From: JAJYSO01 sp964579505
Lineage (GTDB): Bacteria > Bacteroidota > Bacteroidia > Flavobacteriales > Flavobacteriaceae
Length of the DNA stretch: 64,000 nucleotides
Direction of reading: 5' to 3'
Assembly: GCA_964579505.1 (NCBI GenBank)
Contig: CAZOGC010000009.1
Coordinates: forward strand, 26,998 to 90,997
A program made the translations under genes and the position numbers. Of this stretch, positions 16,412-25,952 are shown one piece after another (the first letter of the stretch is position 1; the number at the start of each line of letters is the position of its first letter). The notes below the pieces were generated by a model, which worked only from the letters and a program-made list of their open reading frames with translations, did not search any database and was not told the DNA's origin.

Positions 16412-18628
16412 ATGCAGAAAGAAGACAATCTTAAAAAGATGCATTTATCTATTAAAAAATACCCGCTTTTATTTGGGTTTATATTACTATTTACAACCGT
16501 AAGCCAAGCACAAGTAAAGCACAGACAAGACACCATAAAAGCAGTTCATGATTCTATTACTAATCTTAATGTGCTGGAAACCGTTCACTTAAAAGGAAAC
16601 AATCCGGCAGAACAAGTAGAACAACAAGGTTTTTCTGTAAATTCTATTTCTACTGCAAAATACAAGGCTACGAATGCCGATTTAACCCATATTCTCGATG
16701 AAGTTCCGGGAGTGCGTATTCTTCAAGATGGCGGATTAGGCTCCGGGTTTAAATTTACCTTAAATGGATTTTCAGGAGATCAGGTGAAAATATTTATTGA
16801 CGGTATTCCTATAGATCATTATAGTGCTGCTTTCGGCCTCAATAATATTTCGGTAAACTCTATACAACGTATAGATACTTACAAAGGCGTTGTACCGGTA
16901 TCATTAGGAACTGATGCTTTGGGAGGAGCCGTAAACATTATAACCAATAAGACATGGAACTTTTTTGATGCGTCCTATTCATACGGTTCTTTTAATACTC
17001 ACCGCGCTTCTGTCAACGGTGCTTACACCAATCCTAAAACCGGTTTTACCGCTAGGGGAAGCCTGAATTACAATTATTCAGACAACGATTATAAAGTATA
17101 TGTTCCTATTGTAGAAAATAATCAAATTAGCCATTATGCTGATGTAAAACGTTTTCATAACCGATACCGTTCCGGGAATATACGAGCAGAAGCGGGTTGG
17201 GTTAACAGGCGTTTTGCCGATCAATTGCTTTTCGGAATAATTGCGGCTAAAGACGATCAACAAGTACAAAATGGGTCTACGATGGCCAGCCCGTATGGCG
17301 CCATTATAAACAAGAGCCATACCATTGCCCCGTCTTTAAAATATGAAAAAAAGAACATCGGGCTACCCGGGTTAGATGTTAATTTATATGCCACCTACAA
17401 CCTTTCTAAAACAAAAATTATAGATACGTTAACCGGTCTAAAATACAATTGGTTGGGAGAAACCATTTCCGTTCCGGGCAATAAAGGTGAGTTTTACGAC
17501 ACCTATAACACCTTAGATGACAAAGAACTCAATACCGGACTCAACGTATCATATCAAATAGCCGATTACCATGCGTTGGTAGCTAATTACTCACTCTCTA
17601 CTTATAAGCGAGAAGTTTTTGATCGCGAGCATCCGCAAAAAATTGCAAATCAGTTTCCCAAATCACTGACCAAAAATGTAGTCGGACTGGCTTATAAATT
17701 TAATTACCATCAAAAGTGGAAAGCTACTGCCTTCTCAAAATACTATGCCATACGTGCCAAGGGAAGCAAAGAATATGATTTTGGACTACCTACCCACCGC
17801 ACAGACGCTTTTAAAGAAACCAAAAGTAGTTTTGGGTACGGAGTAGCCGGTACCTATTTTCCTATAGAAAATCTACAACTCAAAGCCTCATATGAACACA
17901 CATACCGCATGCCGACGGCTAATGAAATGTTTGGCGATGGCCTTTTTGTTGAACCCAACACCGACTTAGGTCCCGAGCAAAGTGACAATATTAATGTAGG
18001 AGCGGCATACCAGTTTTCTATACATCAAAACAACCATTTTTCTGTACAGAGTAATTTTGTATACAGAGATGCCCAAGATCTTATTCACCAAGTAGTAAAA
18101 GTAAGCAGCCCGGTTACACATTACGCCAATCTTAATCATACACGCACACTAGGCGTTTCGGGTAGTTTGGGGTATCGATGGAAAAACGTATTTCACCTAA
18201 ATGCCAATCTTACTTTTCAAGATATTACCGACCAAGCCGCACTTATTTACAACGATTCTTTTACCAACACCGGCTATCAACCCAATTTCCATAAAGGATA
18301 CCGAGTACCTAATATTCCATATCTCTTCGGAAATATTTCAGCAGGGCTCAAATTTAAAAACGTCTTGTTAGATGCTTCAACCCTACGGATTAATTACCAC
18401 TTTAACTACGTGCATGATTATTTCTTGACCTGGGCTGAGTTGGGATCTAAAGACTCTAAAAAAGTGATTCCGTCACAATCTTCACACGATTTAGAGTTTA
18501 CGTACTCTATTAAACATTACAGTCTCAGTTTTGAGGTGAGAAACCTAACAAACGAACGACTTTACGACAAATATTTTTTACAAAAACCCGGAAGGGCATT
18601 TTATATTAAACTCAGATATACGCTATAA
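16412..18628 (+). CDS. xusA: TonB-dependent outer-membrane receptor, XusA-like (xenosiderophore uptake)
   Basis: Outer-membrane gated channel, 738 residues. A signal peptide is clear around YPLLFGFILLFTTVSQAQ; a second ATG at 16439 (MHLSIKK) just before it is an equally possible start. The plug (about 75-190) shows ILDEVPGVRI, IDGIPIDHY and LGGAVNIITN, followed by a beta-barrel that ends in an aromatic-rich strand (FYIKLRYTL). There is no SusC-type carboxypeptidase-regulatory domain and no STN domain. The two genes behind it encode a DUF4374 lipoprotein and a PepSY membrane protein, the gene order of the xusABC system that lets Bacteroides use siderophores of other bacteria. The receptor call is firm; the Xus assignment rests on the neighbours. 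Confidence 0.85.
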   Translation: MQKEDNLKKMHLSIKKYPLLFGFILLFTTVSQAQVKHRQDTIKAVHDSITNLNVLETVHLKGNNPAEQVEQQGFSVNSISTAKYKATNADLTHILDEVPGVRILQDGGLGSGFKFTLNGFSGDQVKIFIDGIPIDHYSAAFGLNNISVNSIQRIDTYKGVVPVSLGTDALGGAVNIITNKTWNFFDASYSYGSFNTHRASVNGAYTNPKTGFTARGSLNYNYSDNDYKVYVPIVENNQISHYADVKRFHNRYRSGNIRAEAGWVNRRFADQLLFGIIAAKDDQQVQNGSTMASPYGAIINKSHTIAPSLKYEKKNIGLPGLDVNLYATYNLSKTKIIDTLTGLKYNWLGETISVPGNKGEFYDTYNTLDDKELNTGLNVSYQIADYHALVANYSLSTYKREVFDREHPQKIANQFPKSLTKNVVGLAYKFNYHQKWKATAFSKYYAIRAKGSKEYDFGLPTHRTDAFKETKSSFGYGVAGTYFPIENLQLKASYEHTYRMPTANEMFGDGLFVEPNTDLGPEQSDNINVGAAYQFSIHQNNHFSVQSNFVYRDAQDLIHQVVKVSSPVTHYANLNHTRTLGVSGSLGYRWKNVFHLNANLTFQDITDQAALIYNDSFTNTGYQPNFHKGYRVPNIPYLFGNISAGLKFKNVLLDASTLRINYHFNYVHDYFLTWAELGSKDSKKVIPSQSSHDLEFTYSIKHYSLSFEVRNLTNERLYDKYFLQKPGRAFYIKLRYTL

Positions 18629-18645
18629 ACCTAAACTTACTTGTT

Positions 18646-19878
18646 ATGTTAAAAATTAAAAACTATACAAAAACTTTCTTGGCAGCCACTCTAGGAGTGT
18701 TCTTATTTGCGTCTTGTAGCAGCAATGACAGTAACGTAGATACTCCGCCCAACAACACGATAAAACCCTATACCGTAACCTTGGCTTATGCGCCTGCCTC
18801 GGGATACGATTTTTCATACTACACCGTCCCCTTTAAAGACCTCATGTCAGGCACGTTAAACGCCAAAGGAAAAGGGGTAGAACAAGTAGGTTATTTTGAC
18901 TACAAAAAAATAGGGCAAACCGTTTACAGCATAGGTGGGTTAAATGATGTAAAAGTATCTACCATTCAGCATGCCGCTGATGGAACCCTTAAAGTAACCG
19001 GAAACATTTCTTTTGCAAAATCACTTTCAGATATTGTTCAAGCAGATGACAGCAAGTTTGTGGCGGTAGCTTTAAATGATGACGACAGTCAAATTCACTT
19101 CTATCAAATTGAGCCCAACTCTCTTACGGTTACCAACACCGTAAGCAGCCCGGTAAGCAATTTAGTCTCTCTAGACTCTGCTGAAGGTTTAAAATATACC
19201 GGAATGGCTATCGTAAACCACAAAATATTCATTAGCTATTACATTTCTAATGTGAATACTTTTGCTACCACACACACCAATCAAGCGGTAGTAGCCGTGT
19301 ATTCTTATCCTGATTTTCAGTTTGAAAAAGTAATTACTGACAACCGCGTAGGTCCTATCGGCGGATTTAACCTTAAACACGGATTAGTAGAAGACGAAGA
19401 TGGAAATGTGTATGCCATTTCTCATTCTAATCCTGCTAACGGATTTAGTCAGTCTACCAAACCCAGCGGTATTTTAAAAATTGATGCCGGCACCAGTGAA
19501 TTTAACCCGAATTATTTCTTTAATATTTCTGATGCAACTAATGGGGGCAACGCTACACACGTGGTTTATTTAGGCAACGGAAGAGCTTTTGCTGAAATAA
19601 ATGTTACCCCTAGAGCCGACCAAGGCGCCTGGAAAGACGGTAAATTAAAATCTGCTGTTATTAATTTTGAGGCACAAACCGCACACTTTATCAGTGGTAT
19701 TCCGGAGCACTATGGTCACGGAAGACGCTTAGCCACCTTAGTTGATGGCAATACGGTGTATCTACCTATTACCGGAGACAACACCATTAACTTTTACAAG
19801 ATAAACACTACCGACTTTACCGCACAAAAAGGAGCTACTGTAGCCGCTAACTTTGTGGCCGCTACTTTTAAACACTAA
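18646..19878 (+). CDS. xusB: DUF4374 surface lipoprotein, XusB-like siderophore-binding protein
   Basis: 410-residue lipoprotein with signal peptide and lipobox ending at Cys24 (LFASCSSNDS), so it is probably anchored in the outer membrane. The body has repeated beta-propeller-like segments (for example YDFSYYTVPFKDLMSGT and GHGRRLATLVDGNTVYLP) typical of DUF4374. In Bacteroides thetaiotaomicron the DUF4374 protein XusB captures ferric enterobactin and passes it to the receptor XusA. The gene starts 17 bases after xusA on the same strand, consistent with one operon. The binding role here is inferred from family and gene order. Confidence 0.82.
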   Translation: MLKIKNYTKTFLAATLGVFLFASCSSNDSNVDTPPNNTIKPYTVTLAYAPASGYDFSYYTVPFKDLMSGTLNAKGKGVEQVGYFDYKKIGQTVYSIGGLNDVKVSTIQHAADGTLKVTGNISFAKSLSDIVQADDSKFVAVALNDDDSQIHFYQIEPNSLTVTNTVSSPVSNLVSLDSAEGLKYTGMAIVNHKIFISYYISNVNTFATTHTNQAVVAVYSYPDFQFEKVITDNRVGPIGGFNLKHGLVEDEDGNVYAISHSNPANGFSQSTKPSGILKIDAGTSEFNPNYFFNISDATNGGNATHVVYLGNGRAFAEINVTPRADQGAWKDGKLKSAVINFEAQTAHFISGIPEHYGHGRRLATLVDGNTVYLPITGDNTINFYKINTTDFTAQKGATVAANFVAATFKH

Positions 19879-19942
19879 TTTATTTACGCACAGGTTGAGT
19901 AAAAGATTTGCTCAGCCTGTGCATTATAAAAATACGACCTAG

Positions 19943-21097
19943 GTGAGACGAAAAGGAAAAAATAAAAACCAATCTCTTTTTAGACGCATTGTAGGGTGGC
20001 TACACCTTTGGCTTGGACTTGTTTCAGGCGTTGTGGTTTTTATCGTTAGCATTACCGGTTGCCTATACGTTTTTCATCAAGAGATAACCGACCTTACAGA
20101 GCCATGGCGTTTTGTACAAAAACAAGATAAACCTTTTGTTCCGCCCAGCAAGCTCTTAGAGGCAGCGTTACAAATATATCCTAACAAAACTCCTTCCGGA
20201 TTAACATATGCTCCCGGGGATGAAGCCGCTGCTGTAGGGCTTGATCAATTTAACCCTGACGGGCATTTCTCAGTTGTTTTTTTAAACCCTTACGACGCTT
20301 CTGTTGTCAAAGCCTTTACTCCTAAAGATAATTTTAAATTCTTTAGTTTTATTGAAGACGGACACCGTTCACTCTGGCTTCCTGATAACATTGGGCGCCC
20401 CATTGTCGGTGTTTCTATTCTCATTTTTGTCATTTCCTTAATCACCGGCATTATTATGTGGTGGCCTAAGAAATGGAAGAAAAAACAACTCAAACAGAGC
20501 TTTAAAATTAAGTGGAATGCCCGCTTCTTTCGCCTCAACTACGACTTACACAACGTAGTGGGATTTTACGCTTGTATTTTTGCCCTCATTTTAGCACTCA
20601 CCGGACTCTTTTACAGTTTTAAATGGGTAGAAAACGGCATCTATTACATAACCTCAGGAGGAGAAAGCAAAACAGCCTTAAGCGATCCACACTCACAACC
20701 CGCTAAAGCCGATGCTTATACTTATAATCCTGAAAATCAACTAGACAAGGCATGGTATAAGGTAATGGCTAAGATTAAAATCATAAAAGGCGGCATGTAC
20801 ATCAACCCCAACCTTTCTAACAAAAAGGCACCGATAGAAATTATGGTATACAACAAACCCGGTTCTTTTTACGATCAAGACAAATACTTTTTTGATCAAT
20901 ACTCTCTCAAACCCTTACGCGTAAAAGGCGATCGGTATGCTGAAAGTAATTTTGCCGATCAACTTTCTATGCTCAACTACGACATTCATGTAGGCAGTTT
21001 CTGGGGGCTTCCGGGAAAAATAATTCTATTCTTGCTTAGCCTAATTTGTGCTAGTTTACCGGTAACCGGATTCATTTACTGGTGGCATACGCGCTAA
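19943..21097 (+). CDS. xusC: PepSY-domain inner-membrane protein, XusC-like (putative siderophore reductase)
   Basis: 384-residue membrane protein starting with GTG (no ATG is available before the first membrane segment). It begins with RRIVGWLHLWLGLVSGVVVF, the conserved first helix of PepSY_TM proteins, and has further helices around 150-172, 205-225 and 360-382. His residues in or beside the helices (WLHLWLG, FHQEI, EDGHRSLW, YDLHNV, YDIHVGSFWG) match the haem/ferric-reductase-like pattern of PepSY-associated proteins. In xus loci this protein is proposed to reduce ferric siderophore or pass electrons at the inner membrane. The 64-base gap after xusB has no strong terminator. Confidence 0.82.
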   Translation: MRRKGKNKNQSLFRRIVGWLHLWLGLVSGVVVFIVSITGCLYVFHQEITDLTEPWRFVQKQDKPFVPPSKLLEAALQIYPNKTPSGLTYAPGDEAAAVGLDQFNPDGHFSVVFLNPYDASVVKAFTPKDNFKFFSFIEDGHRSLWLPDNIGRPIVGVSILIFVISLITGIIMWWPKKWKKKQLKQSFKIKWNARFFRLNYDLHNVVGFYACIFALILALTGLFYSFKWVENGIYYITSGGESKTALSDPHSQPAKADAYTYNPENQLDKAWYKVMAKIKIIKGGMYINPNLSNKKAPIEIMVYNKPGSFYDQDKYFFDQYSLKPLRVKGDRYAESNFADQLSMLNYDIHVGSFWGLPGKIILFLLSLICASLPVTGFIYWWHTR

Positions 21098-21204
21098 ACC
21101 CTGTTTCTTCACATCAATACATAGCCTTATTTTTTAAATTTGAAGATAGTAACCTCACGGAAGCTTTAATTTTTAGTACCTTTCGCCTACTAAAAATTAC
21201 ACGC

Positions 21205-22443
21205 ATGATCACCCTTTTTAAAAACATAAAAGAGCTCATACAAATCAGACCGGAAGGAGTTGATAAACTCTCGGGAAAAGAGATGAAAACGCTCCCCACC
21301 CTTCAAAACGCTTGGTTAGTTGTTGCCGATGGTAAAATTGCCGATTATGGAAACATGAGTGCGTTGCCAACTATATCTGCCGATGAAGTTATCGATGCCA
21401 GCGGCAAAATGATCTTACCTACTTGGGTTGATGCACACACCCATTTGGTATATGCCGGCAACCGCGAACAAGAATTTGTAGACCGTATAAACGGATTGTC
21501 TTACGAAGAAATTGCCAACCGCGGAGGAGGTATTTTAAACAGCGCTCAAAAATTGCAAAACACTTCAGAAGAAGAGCTGTATCTACAAGCAGAAAATCGT
21601 CTTAAAGAAGTGATGCGTCTAGGCACCGGTGCTATTGAAATTAAATCCGGATATGGCTTAACCGTCAACGCCGAATTAAAAATGCTACGCGTTATAAAAA
21701 AATTAAAAGCCAATTACCCCGTAGCCATCAAAGCCAATTTTTTAGGCTTACACGCACTACCTACTGAATATAAGAACAACCGGGAAGACTATGTAACCCA
21801 TGTAATTAAAGATATGTTGCCACAAGTGGCTCGTGAAAAACTAGCCGATTATATAGATATTTTTTGTGAAGAAGGATACTTTACCGTAGCCGATACACAC
21901 AGAATACTAGAAGCTGGAGAAAAATACGGTTTACGCGGAAAAATTCACGTTAACCAATTTCATGCCATTGGGGGTATTGAAGCCGGGGTGGCGCACAACG
22001 TATTGAGCGTTGATCACCTTGAAGTAATGACGGGCGAAGATATTGAAACCCTAAAAGGAACCCACACCATGCCTACAGCGCTTCCCTCTTGCTCTCTGTT
22101 TTTGAGCATTCCGTATGCGCCGGCTCGCCAAATGATTGATGCCGGTTTACCGATGGCATTAGCAACCGACTACAACCCGGGGAGCACCCCGAGCGGCAAC
22201 ATGAATTTGGTAGTATCATTGGCCTGCATTAAAATGAAATTAACGCCTGAAGAAGCTATTAATGCTGCCACCGTAAACGCCGCGTACGCTATGGATCTGA
22301 GTTCTACACACGGTAGTATTACCCGCGGAAAAGTAGCTAATCTTATTATGACCAAATCCATTCCTTCGTATGGATTTTTACCCTATGCTTTTGGTAGCAA
22401 CCTGATTGAAAAAGTATTTATAAACGGGAAAGCATTGCACTAA
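21205..22443 (+). CDS. hutI: Imidazolonepropionase (HutI)
   Basis: Third step of histidine breakdown: opens imidazolone-propionate to N-formimino-L-glutamate. Amidohydrolase superfamily; 412 residues from the chosen ATG (MITLFKNIKELIQIR), which matches the usual length and N-terminus. The open frame runs on upstream to 21082 but that would overlap xusC and add 41 unrelated residues. Metal ligands are in DAHTHLVYAGNREQEF (HxH) with further His/Asp in KANFLGLHALP, HVNQFHAIGG and LATDYNPGSTPSGN. It overlaps hutG by one base (TAATG). A TAAATTTG box at 21135-21142 could be its promoter. Confidence 0.94.
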   Translation: MITLFKNIKELIQIRPEGVDKLSGKEMKTLPTLQNAWLVVADGKIADYGNMSALPTISADEVIDASGKMILPTWVDAHTHLVYAGNREQEFVDRINGLSYEEIANRGGGILNSAQKLQNTSEEELYLQAENRLKEVMRLGTGAIEIKSGYGLTVNAELKMLRVIKKLKANYPVAIKANFLGLHALPTEYKNNREDYVTHVIKDMLPQVAREKLADYIDIFCEEGYFTVADTHRILEAGEKYGLRGKIHVNQFHAIGGIEAGVAHNVLSVDHLEVMTGEDIETLKGTHTMPTALPSCSLFLSIPYAPARQMIDAGLPMALATDYNPGSTPSGNMNLVVSLACIKMKLTPEEAINAATVNAAYAMDLSSTHGSITRGKVANLIMTKSIPSYGFLPYAFGSNLIEKVFINGKALH

Positions 22444-23432
22444 TGGAACCTTTCATTTTTTTTACAGAAGAAACGCGAAACAAACACCTTCATCCGCGGT
22501 TGGGAGAAACAAAATTTGGTGAAGAGTTGTCATTTCTCTCTTCCTTAAACGACCTACAAGCCACCAAAGCACGTTATGTCATTTTTGGCGTACCGGAAGA
22601 CATCGGCATTCAAGCTAATTATGGAAAACCGGGCGCACATACCACTTGGGAGGCTTTTTTAGCTTCCTTTTTAAACATTCAGGTAAATCGCTATAATCAG
22701 CCGGAAAACTGCGTGGTACTGGGCCATGTAAACTGTACCGAATTCAAAAAAGAAGCTCAAAATATTTTAGCCGAATCACCCGTTAAGAGAGAAAAACTTG
22801 GGGCAATTGTAGAAAAAATAGACACGGTGGTAAGCCACGTAGTAGCGCGCATTGTAGCTGCCGGTAAAATACCCATTATTATTGGCGGAGGACACAACAA
22901 CGCATTCGGAAACATAAAAGGAACTGCTGAAGGCTTAGGGCGAATGATAAATGTGTTAAATATTGATGCCCACACCGATTTGCGACACACGGATTACAGA
23001 CACAGCGGAAACGGGTTTAGCTACGCCCAAGAACGTGGGTTTATGGAACACTATGCTATGTTTGGTATCCATAAAAATTATACCCCTGAATATATTTACA
23101 AAAACATAGCCCAAAATCCTCAAATTAGCCTACTTTATTATGAAGACTTGCTGGCGCTTTCTACAACCGAATTGATAGCCGTATTTAAGGAGACATGCAA
23201 ATCCTTATCGCCCCAATTTGGGTTAGAAATTGACTGCGACAGCATTGCCCATTTTTCTGCCAGTGCACAAACACCTAGCGGCTTTTCTATAGATAGTATT
23301 CGCACTTTGCTTACGCATGCCTCAAAAGAAAATATACACTACTTACATCTTGCAGAAGCAGCAGACGCCGGAACCGGACAAATAGGAAAGGCTTTAAGTT
23401 ATTTTGTAAGCGATTTTATAAGAAAAAGTTAA
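22443..23432 (+). CDS. hutG: Formimidoylglutamase, arginase/ureohydrolase family (HutG)
   Basis: Hydrolyses N-formimino-L-glutamate to glutamate and formamide, the last step of the HutG-type histidine pathway. 329 residues. The binuclear manganese site of the ureohydrolases is intact: GGGHNNAFGN, NIDAHTDLR and LEIDCDSIAHF. Arginase and agmatinase share the fold, but the one-base overlap with hutI settles the choice. hutH (histidase) and hutU (urocanase) are not in the window. A hairpin with T-rich tail lies about 90 bases downstream. Confidence 0.92.
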   Translation: MEPFIFFTEETRNKHLHPRLGETKFGEELSFLSSLNDLQATKARYVIFGVPEDIGIQANYGKPGAHTTWEAFLASFLNIQVNRYNQPENCVVLGHVNCTEFKKEAQNILAESPVKREKLGAIVEKIDTVVSHVVARIVAAGKIPIIIGGGHNNAFGNIKGTAEGLGRMINVLNIDAHTDLRHTDYRHSGNGFSYAQERGFMEHYAMFGIHKNYTPEYIYKNIAQNPQISLLYYEDLLALSTTELIAVFKETCKSLSPQFGLEIDCDSIAHFSASAQTPSGFSIDSIRTLLTHASKENIHYLHLAEAADAGTGQIGKALSYFVSDFIRKS

Positions 23433-23519
23433 TATACAGGTAAAATAGGACACCCTACCAAATATCCTGATAGCGTAGATAATAAGTTAACAATTCAGTA
23501 TAAAATCCTCGGCTAAATG

Positions 23520-23565
23520 AAGAAGGTTTTGATGAACACAATAGAATACCTTCTTAAATTTTTTC
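23520..23565 (+). terminator. Probable terminator after hutG
   Basis: AAGAAGGT (23520-23527) pairs with ACCTTCTT (23548-23555) over a 20-base loop, followed by AAATTTTTTC. It is the likely end of the hut transcript, though 88 bases beyond the stop. The rest of 23433-23780 (348 bases) has no gene I can support. Confidence 0.55.
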
Positions 23566-23726
23566 ATAATTATGCGTTATTAAAAACTAAAATTGCGCAT
23601 CACATTAAAAAAAATAGTAGTTTTATCGCTTGGGTGCTAGACACAGTAGAACCACTTAGGACACAAATTTATACTAATGACCTTTAAAGCAACGTTCTAT
23701 TACAATTTAAGCACCACAAAATAAGC

Positions 23727-23760
23727 CGGGTAGTTAATTAAACACTGTAATTGCTGCCCG
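23727..23760 (+). other. Hairpin just upstream of the S41 protease gene
   Basis: CGGGTAGT (23727-23734) pairs with GCTGCCCG (23753-23760) allowing G-U pairs, with AATT/AATT inside. It ends 20 bases before the ATG at 23781, so it is either in the leader or overlaps the promoter. No T tract follows. Confidence 0.4.
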
Positions 23761-23780
23761 AATAATTTCAAAAAAAATCT

Positions 23781-25949
23781 ATGAGAACTCCTAAATTTTT
23801 AAAGAAAAACTCTATCATCCTCTTGTTAGGGTTACTCTTTGCTATTACTTCATGCAGTTTTACTACTAAAAAAATAGACCCCGGAGATAATGGGAAAGAG
23901 CAGGTGTTAGCCGAATTAGTTACCTATGTTTTAGAAAATTACCACTATCACCCCAAACAAATTAACGATGCGTTTTCAACAAGTGTGTACCACGAGTATC
24001 TGAAAAACTTAGATCCACGTAAACGCTTTTTCTTGAAAAGCGATATAGAAGAATTTTCAAAATATGAAAAGTCTATAGACGATCAGTTAAGAGATCACAG
24101 CGTTGATTTTTTTACTTTAACATATAACCGTTTGCAAAAACGCATTCAGGAAATGGAACCGGTCTATAAAGAAATTATAGCAAAACCTTTTGATTTTACC
24201 AAAAACGAAACCATTAACACCGATTATGAAAATATAGCTTATCCGGCCACTAAAAAAGAGCGAAAAGATCGCTGGCGCAAACAAATAAAGCTTAGTGTAC
24301 TGGCCAATTATTACGACTTAAAACAAGGGCAAGAAGCCGAAAAGAAGGACAAAGCAAAAAAAGGAGAATCTTTTACTCCCAAAACCGATGCCGCGTTACA
24401 AAAAGAAGCCCAAAAAACTACCCTCCATTCTCTTAAGCAGTTTTTTGATCTTAATGGCGATTTAAAACGTTCAGACTGGTTTTCAATCTATTTAAATGCT
24501 ATTGCTAAAGAATTTGACCCACATACCGGCTATTTTGCTCCGGTTGACAAGAAAAATTTTGATATAGAAATTTCCGGAAGCCTAGAAGGAATTGGCGCTC
24601 GTTTGCAAAAAGACTTAGACAACACCAAGGTAATTTCACTCGTTTCAGGAGGGCCGGCTTGGAAAGACGGAAGACTAAAAGTAGGCGATATTATTCAAAA
24701 AGTAAAACAAGAAGACGAAGATAAAGCCGTTAGCATTGTAGGTATGCCGCTACAAGATGCCGTACAGCTTATTAGAGGTCCTAAAGGCAGTAAGGTTACC
24801 CTAACCGTAAAAAGTGTAGATGGTACCATTAAAAAAATACAAATTACCCGCGATATAATTCACATAGAAGCCACCTATGCCAAGAGCGCCATTACGCAAG
24901 TAGGCCAAAAAAAATATGGGTTTATTCGATTACCTAGTTTTTACTTCGATATAAAAGACTACAACAAGCCCAACGCTGCTACCGATATGAAAAAGCAAAT
25001 TGATTTGCTTAAAAAACAGCATATAGACGGGTTGGTAATTGATTTGCGTAACAATGGAGGGGGTTCTTTAGCTACCGCCATAGACATTGCCGGCATGTTT
25101 ATTAAAAAAGGGCCCGTAGTACAAGTGCGTGCCAAAAATGGGGAGCGCAAAGTACGCAAAGACCACAACCCTACGGTTGAGTGGGATGGCCCTCTTGTTA
25201 TCTTAGTAAATGAGCTCTCAGCCTCTGCTTCTGAAATCTTAACAGCCGCCATGCAAGATTATGGCCGTGCCGTTATTATTGGCAGCAAACAAACGTATGG
25301 TAAAGGAACCGTGCAACGCTTTATTAACCTAGATCGGTTTATGCGCAATGATGATTTAGGTAAAATGGGGTCTTTAAAACTAACCACCCAAAAATTTTAC
25401 CGCATTAACGGGGGCGCTACTCAATTAAAAGGAGTGCACAGCGATGTGGTGGTTCCCGATCAATACAGCTATATAGATGTAGGCGAACGCGATATGTTTG
25501 CTCCCTTACCTTGGGATAAAATCTCACCAGCCAGCTACGATAAATGGAATGGTTACACCAACTTTGACGCCGTTGTAAAACAAAGTCAAGAGCGCGTAAA
25601 TGCCAGCAAACAATTTAAGTTGATTAACAAACACGCTAAATGGGTTAAAGAACAACAAGACAAAAACGTGTTTCCGCTCAACTATAAAAAATATAAAGCC
25701 GATATTAAAAAAACCGAAAAAGAAGCTGATCGTTTTGATTCGCTTTCTGAGTACACTACAAACTTAGTCTTTAAATCATTACCCCAAGAGCTAAAAGAAA
25801 TTAAAGCTGACTCTACCCTTGCCTTAAAACGCAAGCGCTGGCACAAATCCTTGAGCAAAGACCCGTATGTAGAAGAAGCTATTCACGTATTAAAAGATTT
25901 AAAACTGACGCCGGCTATACAAGAAGCTATGGCTAAAGCAAAAAAATAG
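23781..25949 (+). CDS. prc: Tail-specific carboxy-terminal processing protease (Prc/Tsp, S41), lipoprotein
   Basis: Periplasmic S41 protease that degrades or trims envelope proteins from the C-terminus; 722 residues, close to E. coli Prc (682). A signal peptide with lipobox ends at Cys25 (LLFAITSCSF), so it is probably a membrane-anchored lipoprotein. Order of domains: Prc N-terminal helical part (about 40-250), PDZ (about 255-350, ISGSLEGIGARLQ), and protease core. The catalytic Ser lies in NELSASASEIL and the Lys in SKQTYGKGTVQRF. The C-terminal 100 residues are the DUF3340-type tail. The next gene starts 3 bases after its stop. Confidence 0.94.
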   Translation: MRTPKFLKKNSIILLLGLLFAITSCSFTTKKIDPGDNGKEQVLAELVTYVLENYHYHPKQINDAFSTSVYHEYLKNLDPRKRFFLKSDIEEFSKYEKSIDDQLRDHSVDFFTLTYNRLQKRIQEMEPVYKEIIAKPFDFTKNETINTDYENIAYPATKKERKDRWRKQIKLSVLANYYDLKQGQEAEKKDKAKKGESFTPKTDAALQKEAQKTTLHSLKQFFDLNGDLKRSDWFSIYLNAIAKEFDPHTGYFAPVDKKNFDIEISGSLEGIGARLQKDLDNTKVISLVSGGPAWKDGRLKVGDIIQKVKQEDEDKAVSIVGMPLQDAVQLIRGPKGSKVTLTVKSVDGTIKKIQITRDIIHIEATYAKSAITQVGQKKYGFIRLPSFYFDIKDYNKPNAATDMKKQIDLLKKQHIDGLVIDLRNNGGGSLATAIDIAGMFIKKGPVVQVRAKNGERKVRKDHNPTVEWDGPLVILVNELSASASEILTAAMQDYGRAVIIGSKQTYGKGTVQRFINLDRFMRNDDLGKMGSLKLTTQKFYRINGGATQLKGVHSDVVVPDQYSYIDVGERDMFAPLPWDKISPASYDKWNGYTNFDAVVKQSQERVNASKQFKLINKHAKWVKEQQDKNVFPLNYKKYKADIKKTEKEADRFDSLSEYTTNLVFKSLPQELKEIKADSTLALKRKRWHKSLSKDPYVEEAIHVLKDLKLTPAIQEAMAKAKK

Positions 25950-25952
25950 GTT

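Noticed and set aside
21082..21204. N-terminal extension of hutI to an upstream ATG
   Set aside because: It would overlap xusC and add 41 residues absent from imidazolonepropionases; the ATG at 21205 gives the normal N-terminus.
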